DNA of 41,948 nucleotides from Candidatus Hydrogenedentota bacterium (GTDB lineage: Bacteria > Hydrogenedentota > Hydrogenedentia > Hydrogenedentales > CAILVY01): the NCBI GenBank assembly GCA_029565395.1, contig JAKQOG010000200.1, forward strand, positions 1 to 41,948, in the 5' to 3' direction. Shown one piece after another: positions 1 to 8,600 of the stretch (the stretch's first letter is position 1; every line of letters starts with the position of its first letter). The notes under the pieces were generated by a model. It saw only the letters and a list, made by a program, of their open reading frames with translations. It had not been told where the DNA came from and did no database searches. The position numbers and the translations under genes are program-made.

Positions 1-255
1 TTTTTTATCGCCTTTTTGGCCGTCGTCATGCAGGTTGAAGGTAATGCGCGGTTCTTCCTTAACAATGCCCTGAACGCGATCGACGATCCGGTGCCGATCC
101 TTGACTTTCACGGTGATTATCGCGGAGTCGCCCGGTTTCAAGTCTGCCGGCGTAATGGCGGCGCTCACGATTCGGGGCGCCCCGGAAAAGGTTTGGCATC
201 CGGACAACAGCACGGCGGTTATCCCAAGCGCTAACACAAAGGTCGGCCATTTCAT
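1..255 (-). CDS. Lipoprotein, partial (N-terminal 85 residues; continues beyond left edge)
   Basis: The minus strand is open from an ATG at 255 to the window edge with no stop. The product begins MKWPTFVLALG and has a short hydrophobic signal followed by a lipobox, LLSGC, with the acylated Cys at about residue 20, so it is probably a lipid-anchored envelope protein. After the Cys comes a beta-rich stretch (PRIVSAAITP, then ITVKVKD, then NLHDDGQKGD) that resembles the start of a bacterial Ig-like or surface-adhesion domain. A GGAG about 9-12 bases upstream of the ATG is a plausible ribosome site. Overlapping frames here read Arg-rich and do not look coding. Function is unknown because most of the protein is outside the window. 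Confidence 0.72.
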   Translation of the reverse strand, partial: MKWPTFVLALGITAVLLSGCQTFSGAPRIVSAAITPADLKPGDSAIITVKVKDRHRIVDRVQGIVKEEPRITFNLHDDGQKGDKK

Positions 256-459
256 CGCAGTAGTCTCCATGATCTTTTATTCAAACGGCGCGTGACGCGC
301 CGCCGATGACACTTAACGTTCCCTATCAGCCTAACGAACCCTCCCTGGATGTGTCAAACCCGCGGTGGGTTGAATTCAATAAAGGCTACACTGAGAAATT
401 TCGCCTGTCTTATTGGCCCGGCGCCCAGAGGATGATTTGCGTTAATATACTCTTGTCAC

Positions 460-484
460 ACGGGTATATGCGTTACCCGTTTTT
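460..484 (+). terminator. Hairpin with T-tract, terminator-like, no obvious gene upstream on this strand
   Basis: ACGGGTA (460-466) pairs with TACCCGT (474-480) over a 7-base loop and is followed by TTTT (481-484), the form of a plus-strand intrinsic terminator. I see no plus-strand gene in 256-459 that it would serve. It lies just beyond the stop of the minus-strand gene at 497-883, but on that strand it lacks a T-tract. It could end an unannotated small RNA or be a bidirectional structure. Confidence 0.35.
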
Positions 485-498
485 GATGCGATCGCATC
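485..498. repeat. Perfect 14-bp palindrome across a stop codon
   Basis: GATGCGATCGCATC is a perfect palindrome containing the 8-mer GCGATCGC. It overlaps the last bases of the minus-strand gene at 497-883 and sits directly beside the 460-484 hairpin. It may act as a transcript-end structure. It occurs once in what I read, so it does not behave as a repeated genome-wide motif here. Confidence 0.4.
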
Positions 499-883
499 AT
501 TTCAAATCAAGCCGCTTGATGTGGACCAGCCGATGGCCGAACATGTCTACAGCCGCTTGTGATTGTTCAAGTACGATATAGCCAATAAGAGCTTCGTATT
601 GACCGTTCTCCGGTTCCATCTCAATAAACAACACTTCAGTGATGATGGGGGGGAATCCCTCCAATTGAACGTGTACGGGGCCACATACCAACCCTTCCAC
701 GGTTTTCTGAGTGGCGGTTTCAAGTTGAACCGTGCGTAATTCCAAAAGATCCCCCAAGCGATCCCTCCAGGCGGTGGGCAATGTCAAGTGAGATGCGCCG
801 GTGTTCACCAATGCATCACACCGGATGGTCTTTTCCGGCGTGTTAAGGTTGGCGATAGTTATTGGCGCTGCAATTCTACCCAT
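497..883 (-). CDS. Retropepsin-like (clan AA) aspartyl protease-fold protein, catalytic Asp replaced by Asn
   Basis: This 128-residue protein has the layout of single-domain bacterial retropepsin-like proteins: a beta hairpin, the active-site loop ALVNTGASHLTLP at about residues 24-36, a flap region, and ALIGYIVLEQ near the C-terminus, matching the family's A-L-I-G-x3-L-E element. Working enzymes carry D-T/S-G in the loop and act as homodimers. Here the codon reads AAC, giving N27-T28-G29, so proteolysis is doubtful unless Asn is tolerated or the protein serves another role. A single G-to-A transition would turn GAC into AAC. AGAGGA lies about 11 bases upstream of the ATG. It stands alone, divergent from recG. 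The fold assignment is fairly secure; the activity is not. Confidence 0.8.
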   Translation of the reverse strand: MGRIAAPITIANLNTPEKTIRCDALVNTGASHLTLPTAWRDRLGDLLELRTVQLETATQKTVEGLVCGPVHVQLEGFPPIITEVLFIEMEPENGQYEALIGYIVLEQSQAAVDMFGHRLVHIKRLDLK

Positions 884-1042
884 GCGAAATTATTTCCTCT
901 GTTATTGTCTTGATGAGAATAGTATACCGCAGTTTCATAGTTTGGATGAAATCTTTTTAACAGTGGTTCTTTAAAAATAGATATGGTCTTTGATTCGTTC
1001 CGGATATGGGGGGCGTTGTATAGTTATTGGAAATCGTAGCGA

Positions 1043-3118
1043 GTGTACCCAACTATGACCGGTGAAATATATACCTTGGATGATACGGTGGACCGGATGC
1101 CGGGGATCGGCCCGAAGCGCGCGGAGTTGTTGGCGAATCTGGGGATTGCCACGGTGCGGGATCTGGTGTTTCATTTGCCGCGCGGGTATCAGGACCGGCG
1201 CCGGATCACGCCGATGGCGGAAGCTGGCGAGGGGCAGTCGATTACGGTGGAAGGGGAGGTGATGTCGGCGCGGAATGTAAAATTGCGGGGGCGCATGTCG
1301 ATTGCAGTGGTGAAATTGCGGGATGACACGGGCACGATCACCGCAACGTTTTTCGGGCGGGGGTTCATGGCGAATACGGCGTTCCGCCCGGGAGCGCGGG
1401 GCCTTTTCACGGGCGTTGTGGGAAATTACAAGGGGCCTGCGCTGAAGAATCCGGAATATGAAATGCTCAGCGGGGATGAGGAGGATCGGCTGAACACGGG
1501 GTGCGTGGTGCCGGTGTACCGATTGACCGAAGGCGTGACCCAGCGGATGCTGCGCCGCTGGATTCATGCGGCACTGCACCTGATCCCGGACACGCTGGAG
1601 GAAACGTTGCCGCGTGCGCTGCTGGAGACGTTTCAATTCCCGCCGGTGCGGGAAGCGATCCGGCAGGTGCATTTCCCGGCGGAGATTCCGGAAGGGGATG
1701 CCGCGCGGGAACGGTTCGCGTATGAGGAGTTGCTCAGCATACAACTGGCGATTCTAGGGGAGCGCGCCGCGCGTTTGCAGGAGGAAACGGGCTACCGGCA
1801 TGTGATCAACGGGCCGTGTCTGAAAGCCTTGGGAAAGGCTTTGCCCTATACCCTCACGGCAGGGCAGGAGCGCGCGGTGTCGGATATTTTGAAGGACATG
1901 GCGTCGCCGAGGCCGATGCTGCGGTTGTTGCAGGGAGACGTGGGCTGTGGCAAGACCGCAGTGGCGCTTCATGCGATTGCGGCTGCGGTGGACGGCGGAT
2001 ATCAGATCGCGCTGATGGCCCCCACGGAGATTCTTGCGGAACAGCATGGTTTGCAGTTGCGGGCGCTGCTGGAGCCGCTGGGCGTGCCGGTCGAAGTGCT
2101 GACAGGTTCGCTACGCGGAGCGCGGGAGACGCGCGAACGCATCGCGGCGGGTGAAACCAGCGTGGTGACGGGCACGCACACGCTGATCCAGGAGGCGACG
2201 GTGTTTCACCGCCTGGGGCTCGTCATTGTGGATGAACAACACCGTTTTGGGGTGATGCAGCGCGCGCGGCTGGTGGAAAAGGGCATGAAGCCGGATGTGC
2301 TGCACATGACCGCGACGCCGATTCCACGCACGCTCGCGATCACGGTGTACGGCGGGATGGATATTACGGTGATTGATGAACTGCCACCGGGCCGGCTGCC
2401 GGTAAAAACCCGTCGGATTACGGACGGCAAGGTTCCGGAGTTGTACGAGTACGTCCGCAAGCAGGCCGCGGCGGGATTTCAAACGTATATTGTGTGTCCG
2501 CTGATTGAGGAATCGGAGAAGCGCGAGGACCTCACGCCGGTGTTGCGGCATTTCGAGGATATGGCGGCGGGGCCCCTGGCCGGGTTGCGGATGGAATTGC
2601 TGCATGGGCGGCTCGATGCCTCGGAGAAGGACACGATCATGCGGGCGTTCAAAGCGGGGCAACTTGATGTGCTGTTCAGCACTACCGTGATCGAAGTGGG
2701 CATTGACGTGCCTACGGCCACCACCATGATCATCGAAAATGCGGGGCAATTCGGCCTCACCCAACTGCATCAACTGAGGGGGCGGGTAGGAAGGGGTGCG
2801 GAACAGTCCTTTTGTTTCCTGGTGGGGGCTCCGAGAACGCACGAGGGGAAACAGCGTATGGACATCCTCTGCGAACATTCCAGCGGCTTTGATATCGCGG
2901 AACAGGACTTGCAGATGCGGGGGCCGGGGGAATTTTATGGGGTGCGCCAGGCCGGGCTCAGCGACTTGCGCGTCGCCGACCTCATCCGTGACGTCCGCTT
3001 GCTCGACCGCGCCCGCCGCGACGCCCAGGATATCTTGGAGCGGGATCCCGGGCTGGAATTGCCGGAGCATCGGGGACTGGCGAAAGCAGCAGCACGGTTT
3101 GCCGCGTTGAAGGCGTGA
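1043..3118 (+). CDS. recG: ATP-dependent DNA helicase RecG
   Basis: RecG remodels stalled replication forks and branch-migrates Holliday junctions in the cytoplasm. The 691 residues match the usual RecG length. Domains in order: N-terminal wedge/OB-fold (about 10-180, beginning with the helix-hairpin-like MPGIGPKRAELL), helicase domain 1 with Walker A GDVGCGKT at about 298-305 and Walker B DEQHRFG at about 396-402, motif III TATPIPRTLA, then helicase domain 2 with the arginine-finger region QLRGRVGRG and the RecG C-terminal tail. The frame opens with GTG at 1043; an ATG at 1055 is an equally possible start that removes four residues. Neither has a strong Shine-Dalgarno. It appears monocistronic and is a housekeeping gene useful for phylogeny. 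Confidence 0.96.
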   Translation: MYPTMTGEIYTLDDTVDRMPGIGPKRAELLANLGIATVRDLVFHLPRGYQDRRRITPMAEAGEGQSITVEGEVMSARNVKLRGRMSIAVVKLRDDTGTITATFFGRGFMANTAFRPGARGLFTGVVGNYKGPALKNPEYEMLSGDEEDRLNTGCVVPVYRLTEGVTQRMLRRWIHAALHLIPDTLEETLPRALLETFQFPPVREAIRQVHFPAEIPEGDAARERFAYEELLSIQLAILGERAARLQEETGYRHVINGPCLKALGKALPYTLTAGQERAVSDILKDMASPRPMLRLLQGDVGCGKTAVALHAIAAAVDGGYQIALMAPTEILAEQHGLQLRALLEPLGVPVEVLTGSLRGARETRERIAAGETSVVTGTHTLIQEATVFHRLGLVIVDEQHRFGVMQRARLVEKGMKPDVLHMTATPIPRTLAITVYGGMDITVIDELPPGRLPVKTRRITDGKVPELYEYVRKQAAAGFQTYIVCPLIEESEKREDLTPVLRHFEDMAAGPLAGLRMELLHGRLDASEKDTIMRAFKAGQLDVLFSTTVIEVGIDVPTATTMIIENAGQFGLTQLHQLRGRVGRGAEQSFCFLVGAPRTHEGKQRMDILCEHSSGFDIAEQDLQMRGPGEFYGVRQAGLSDLRVADLIRDVRLLDRARRDAQDILERDPGLELPEHRGLAKAAARFAALKA

Positions 3119-3212
3119 GGAAGAAGTAATCAGCTTTCAGCTTTCAGCAATCAGCGGTCAGCCGCTTGATGCAACGCAGGAGGAGATGTCCCCAGTGGCT
3201 TGCCCATCTCTG

Positions 3213-3277
3213 GGCAAGGATAGAGCCGGGAACCCTTAGGCAAGGGATAGATCCGGGAACCCTTGGGCAAGGATGCC
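3213..3277. repeat. Short tandem repeat, 26-27-base unit, about 2.4 copies
   Basis: GGCAAGGATAGAGCCGGGAA... begins at 3213 and is repeated with three or four changes from 3239; GGCAAGGATGCC begins a truncated third copy at 3266. The block is flanked by the imperfect inverted sequences GGCTTGCCCATC (about 3198) and GATGCCCAAGCC (about 3272). This may be a degraded mobile or palindromic intergenic element. Confidence 0.5.
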
Positions 3278-3536
3278 CAAGCCACCCGCAAGGAATATGG
3301 GAAACGAAAGGGCAGGAAACGCGAAACGGCAAATGCGAAATGGCAAACGCGTCTCCGGTTTTGCCGGGGGATATTTACACACGGATTGCATGAATTGGCA
3401 TGGATTTTGGAATATCTAATGCAACGGCGCGAAGCCGCAAAGGGGGGTGTTATCTGGAACTCATGAAATCGGGAAGTGTGTCTTTGGCCAGGTGTTTGTT
3501 GGCAGGCATAGATGACAAAAGGAGGGTATAGATTAT

Positions 3537-3566
3537 CTGGACAAGGGGTTGCCACCCCTTGTCTGG
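3537..3566. other. Strong intergenic hairpin (9 perfect plus 3 outer pairs)
   Basis: GACAAGGGG (3540-3548) pairs perfectly with CCCCTTGTC (3555-3563) around the loop TTGCCA, and three further outer pairs (two G-T, one C-G) extend it to 3537-3566. There is no T-tract on either side, so it is not a standard terminator. It lies about 260 bases before the HEPN-like gene. Role unknown. Confidence 0.55.
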
Positions 3567-3822
3567 AAGGAGAGGCGCGGAGTTGTGTCTGAAACTATGT
3601 TATGAGCATAGGGAATGAGAAGGCAGGTGGCATTTTTCTGTTTTCGACAGGATGGAAATACCCAGAAAGAAAAAAGTTTCTGGAATCGAGTAAAGTCCAC
3701 TTGCATAACAGGTGCATAACTGCTAGGGTTTAAATGGTGTTGAGAATTGTGTTGTGTATGGAAGGGAGTCGGGAAGGACAGAACGTTGAGTAGGTATTTA
3801 AATAGTCAATGGCAAATGGACA

Positions 3823-5457
3823 ATGAAATCTTTTTATAACATTATTGAAAACCCGCTTCTGCGTGCGACGCATGCGCGCCGTCGCGCTATCCTGTTGACT
3901 TGTTTTCCTGATCTTTCAAACTGTAATGGCGATCATTTCCTTTCTCTTTGGAAGTACATCAACCATGTCCCTGAGCGTTTCTATTCAACAACTGTGTATG
4001 AAATTTTTTCTTCATGGCTCCGCGAGAAAGACAAAACGAATAAAACAGCATTGCGGCAATACTTCTTGGACCACGATGCAGAAATGAACAGGGCTTTCCT
4101 TCACCTTCAAGAGATTAACACTCTTGATTGGCACGATAGCTTTGAGAAACTAGATGATTACGAAATAATCCGTTTCATTGAACGGGAAATCCATCCGACA
4201 TATCTCAGGCTCGCTGAAGGTGTCCTTATGCCACTCTTATTGGTTGTTGCAATATTTTCGCGTGTTGAGCAAGGCAAAGGTACAAATGGGCTTGACTTGT
4301 GGAACGTGATTCAGGAAATATTGAATACAACATTAAGTGAAGCTGTTGCATCTTATAGGCATATCGTTCGCAACGGAATTGCACACGGCGGGATTAACTA
4401 TCTCCAAAAGGAAGTCAAGTATCGGGACAAGAAAGGGAATGAAGAAAAATATGCAGATGGAGCCATTGTAAAACTCTGCGATGATCTTCTAGACTCATGC
4501 AATGGCTTGGCCTTGGCTATATCTCTTTTCCTTCTTACCCACCAGACGGAAGACTATCGTTTACCAAGAGAACTTCTGTTAGAAGAACTCAAAGCGGAAA
4601 CACGAACACCATGGTGGGAAATCACAGGATGCACACCCTGCGAATTTACTAATCAAAAACAGCTTATCATATATGCTCGGCCGCGAACGTCGGACTATAG
4701 AAAGGTACAAATCTCCACCTTTCAATCTGGTCTTCTTGCGGAACGATTCGCACCAGGTTTTGATCGATACTTCTTCTCTCTAAAATCCACCACCTCCTGG
4801 CCGGGTTGGGCGGCTTTCAACGGTACAAGACTCAACGAGCTCCGCATGAAAGAAAACCTGTGTCTGGAAGATTATCGGGGAGTGATCGAAAATGATTTGG
4901 TTTTCTATGTCCCTCGCTTTAAGTTGCCCAAAGTAGTTTCGTGGTTTCAGAACATAACCATCAGCGCTGCTCTTCAATGGCCTCTCACAATTTCGGACAT
5001 TCGGAGAAATTTAGGCTGGCCCGAAATTCGAGTTCGTAATGCTATAATTCATCGAAATTCTTGGGGTTGTGTCCTAAATGGTGCAGTTGTCGTCAACATA
5101 GCAGATGTTGATCACGTCCAAGATCTAATTAGAAAATCACGCCACAAAATTATTAAGACGTTACTTAGCAAGGCACGACGCAACACATCAGTATTATCCA
5201 TTGCAAGGTACCTTCCGTTGGGTTTCGCCCATGTGGCGGTTTTCAGTAAGGACTATCGCTGTCGTCGTTTGGCCAGCTTCGGTCTTGGAAAAGAACTAAT
5301 CTGTACAATTCAATTTCAGCGAATTCAAAGGATAAAACGTGTGGATATCTTGCACTCGACCGTGGAACAAATTGGTTTGTATCGAATTGCCTGGAATAAG
5401 GCCTGGCTTGATTGGGATAAGTCAGGTCAACAAATCCTTCGAAGCGACAGTTGTTAG
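3823..5457 (+). CDS. Unrecognised 544-residue protein with two HEPN-type R-N-x3-H motifs
   Basis: I do not recognise this as a named family. Two segments carry the Arg-Asn-three residues-His pattern typical of HEPN RNase or RNA-binding helices: RNGIAHGG at R183-H188, preceded by the helical SEAVASYRHIV, and RNAIIHRN at R405-H410. The first fits HEPN well, an amphipathic helix followed by RNxxxHG; the second may be chance or a degenerate repeat. Hydrophobic helices at about 133-148 and 226-240 look like helical-bundle core. The gene is visibly AT-richer and uses more A/T-ending codons than its neighbours, suggesting transfer. The ATG at 3823 has no clear Shine-Dalgarno, but an in-frame stop lies just upstream. 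It sits 152 bases before the WD40-Roc-phosphoesterase gene. HEPN proteins often act as toxins or abortive-infection RNases; that role is inference. Confidence 0.7.
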   Translation: MKSFYNIIENPLLRATHARRRAILLTCFPDLSNCNGDHFLSLWKYINHVPERFYSTTVYEIFSSWLREKDKTNKTALRQYFLDHDAEMNRAFLHLQEINTLDWHDSFEKLDDYEIIRFIEREIHPTYLRLAEGVLMPLLLVVAIFSRVEQGKGTNGLDLWNVIQEILNTTLSEAVASYRHIVRNGIAHGGINYLQKEVKYRDKKGNEEKYADGAIVKLCDDLLDSCNGLALAISLFLLTHQTEDYRLPRELLLEELKAETRTPWWEITGCTPCEFTNQKQLIIYARPRTSDYRKVQISTFQSGLLAERFAPGFDRYFFSLKSTTSWPGWAAFNGTRLNELRMKENLCLEDYRGVIENDLVFYVPRFKLPKVVSWFQNITISAALQWPLTISDIRRNLGWPEIRVRNAIIHRNSWGCVLNGAVVVNIADVDHVQDLIRKSRHKIIKTLLSKARRNTSVLSIARYLPLGFAHVAVFSKDYRCRRLASFGLGKELICTIQFQRIQRIKRVDILHSTVEQIGLYRIAWNKAWLDWDKSGQQILRSDSC

Positions 5458-5609
5458 AGTGTCCAGATACCAGTGTTAGGCAACAATGCTGAAAGGGTAA
5501 AGAGTAATGGTAACCAGGAAGGATTCAGTATCATCCTTTTGCTGGTGGGTGAGATATTACCTAGGTCCGGGAATCTATAGTATAGATGCGATGAGAAGGA
5601 GGCGATTGA

Positions 5610-8600
5610 ATGGCTGAGTGGGAAGAGGAAGAGAAATGGCGGCGGGCGGATGAGGAGGTTCGGAGGAATTTGCCGAAGGGCGTAAAGTTGGTACGCACGT
5701 TGCGGGGACATACGGACTGGATTGGGCGGATTGCATGGTCGCCGGATGGACGGATGTTGGCGTCGCCGTCGGCGGACAAAACTATCCGGGTGTGGGATGT
5801 GGAGACGGGCGAGTGTTTGCACACGATCAAGGGGCACAATCGGGATGTCAAGAGTGTTTCCTTTGATCCGTCGGGGCTTACTTTGGCCAGTGGAAGTGAT
5901 GATCACACGGTCAAGTTGTGGGATCTTTCATCTCCAAACGAGTCAAGTGGGGATAGCGGGCGGTTACTGTGCACTTTGGAAGGGCACATGAGTTTTGTTT
6001 ATATTGTAGCCTTTGATCCAACAGGTCGCATGCTTGCCAGCGGGAGTGCTGACAACACGGTTAAGTTATGGGACCTTTTAACTCCGTTCGAAGTAGGAGC
6101 GGATAGTGAGCGGTTGCTGTGCACCCTGGAAGGGCACAAAGACAGTGTCAATAGCGTTACCTTTGATCCGGCGGGCCATATGCTTGCCAGTGGGAGTGAT
6201 GACAGAACGGTAAGACTATGGGATGTTTCGGCTCCGTTCGAAGCAGGAGCGGATAGCTGGCGGTTGTTACGGACCCTGGAAGGACACAAGAATTGGGTCA
6301 ATTGTGTTTCTTTTGATCCGGCGGGCCATATGCTTGCCAGTGGGAGTGATGACAAAACTGTCAAGTTGTGGGAAGCGGCTAGCGGGCGGTTGCTACGAAC
6401 CCTAGAAGGGCATACTGGAAATATAAAATATCTTGCGTTTCTATTTGATGGACGGCTTGTGGCTTCCAAGGGGAGTGATGATACGGTCCGGCTTTGGAGC
6501 CGTGATACCGGAGCGTGCCTTTGTATGCTCCCCGAACTGGCATCTGGGAAGTGGCCGCCGAGTCTTGCCTTTCATCCACGGCTGCCGCTGTTGGCCACGG
6601 TTGGTTCGGACCCCGGTACACCTAAAGAAGAGCGTAGTGCTCAAAAGACATTATGTGACCGAGTCATTCACATTTATGAGTTGGACCTGGATGTTTTGTT
6701 AGGTCAAGCTGTTGTGCCGACGGTGACGTATACGAGCGCCAAGGTGGTGTTGGTGGGGGAGAGCAATGTGGGCAAGAGTTATCTGGCGCACCGGATTGCC
6801 ATGGGGGAACCACCGGAAGAGGGCACAATCAAGAGTACACACGGGATGAAGTTCTGGCCGATGGAACCGGAGAATCTTAGTCCCCTTGCGAAAGCGCCGG
6901 AAGGTCAGCGCCGGGATGTGGTGTTTTGGGACATGGGGGGGCAGGAGGAATACCGTCTCATTCATCAGCTTTTCCTGCATGATACCACTGTCGCCCTAGT
7001 ATTGCTGGATCCCACGCGTGGGGCCACTGCGTTCAAAGAGGCGGAGACCTGGAACAAGTATCTTGAGAAGCAACTCCATGGCCGCGCCGTTGTGAAGCTA
7101 CTAGTGGGCGCCAAACTGGATCAACCTTGTGACACGATTGATCATGCGAGCTTGGAATGTCTAGTCAAGGATTGCGGTTTTGCTGGCTATTTCGAAAGCA
7201 GTGCGTTAACAGGCCGGGGTCTTGCGGACCTGTGTCAAGCAGTGGCAAAGGCAATTGACTGGGATGGACTCGGTCTAACCAGCCGTCCGAAACTTTTTCA
7301 ACAGATTCGTGATGAGATTGAAAACCGCCGTATGAGAGGTGAAGTGGTATTGCACTTCGCGGACCTAATAGTCAGTGCTGTAAGCGCCACAAATTGGTCA
7401 GATGAAGAGGATAAAGATGTTGACGCTGTAACTAAACAACTTGCCGCGCAAGGTATGATTGCCCGTTCTCAGGTATCCACCGGAGAAGTGGTGTTAGTGC
7501 TGCAAGTACAGGAGATCGAACGATATGCCGGATCGCTCATCGTTGCGGCGCGGAACAATCCTCGCGGCGTTCCGGCGTTGGAATTGCAGTCTATCGGACA
7601 GGCTGACTTTGTCTTTCCTGGCATCGCAGAGGAGGAGCGTTTACAGCGTGGCCAGGAAAAGCCGGTGTTGGAATGCACGGTGCAACTGATGCTGGAGCAT
7701 GGTATCTGTTTTCAACATGAGGGATTGTTAATCTTCCCTTCGCTCTTTGCTTCTGCGCCCACGGCTACGGCAGAAACACTGCCGCATGCGGTGTCGCTTT
7801 ACTATGATTTCGCCGGGGCCATTGACAATATCTACGCTTCGTTGGTTTCTTGGCTGGTATTGGCGCGGGACTTTGGCCGTTTGCGCCTGTGGGCGGATCG
7901 CGCGGAATTCGAGGTGAAGGATGGCGGCTTGTGCGGTTTGCGCAAGGTGGCGCGGCCCGGCGGTTTTGCCCATGTGGATGTTTATTTTGAGGCCGATACG
8001 CCTGATCAGCGCCGCAAGGAATTCATCAGTTTTGTTGAGGATCATTTGTCGAGGAATGGTGTGGAGATACACGAGCACGTAGCCATCACGTGTGAATGTG
8101 GCAATCTTCTTGCAGAGGAAACCTTACGGCAGCGCATTGCACGCGGGGACAAAGATGTGGTCTGCCCGGTCTGCGAAACGCGGCATGGCCTGACTGAAGG
8201 GGCTAAGGAAGCCCGTGAACGTGATTTCAAGATCGAGCAACACACATGGGCGCTCCGGACCCAAATCGAGAAACTTCGTGAGAAAGTCACAAAACACGCG
8301 ATACAGATGATGGAAAAGGCGGAAACGAAAGCAGCCACAGGGCCGATCCGTTTATTGCACCTGAGCGATCTGCATTTTACAGTGGATACGCCCATACAGG
8401 CCCGGTTGCAATGGTTGCTGGACGATCTTAAGCTAGATGGCGGCTTGGGGTTTAAGACTCTTGATTATTTGGTGGTCTCTGGCGATTTCACGAACAAGGG
8501 CTGTACGGAAGGGTTTGAAAAGGCCTATGAGTTTGTATCCGGACTGACACAGGAGTTTGGTTTGTCGGCGGAGCGGTGTATTTTTGTGCCGGGAAATCAC

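Larger units (their letters stand above)
3119..3822. other. Non-coding gap with short repeats and a hairpin
   Basis: About 700 bases without a convincing gene. It holds CAGCTTTCAGC/CAGCGGTCAGC simple repeats at about 3131-3163, which recur near 12551-12570; two near-identical copies of a 26-27-base unit at 3213-3238 and 3239-3265 with a third partial copy; and a long hairpin at 3537-3566. The last 200 bases become AT-rich toward the foreign-looking gene at 3823. Short open frames here are Pro/Arg-rich and lack ribosome sites. Confidence 0.6.

Noticed and set aside
3151..3555. 134-codon minus-strand frame in the gap after recG
   Set aside because: Made of the tandem and simple repeats, with no ribosome site or recognisable composition.
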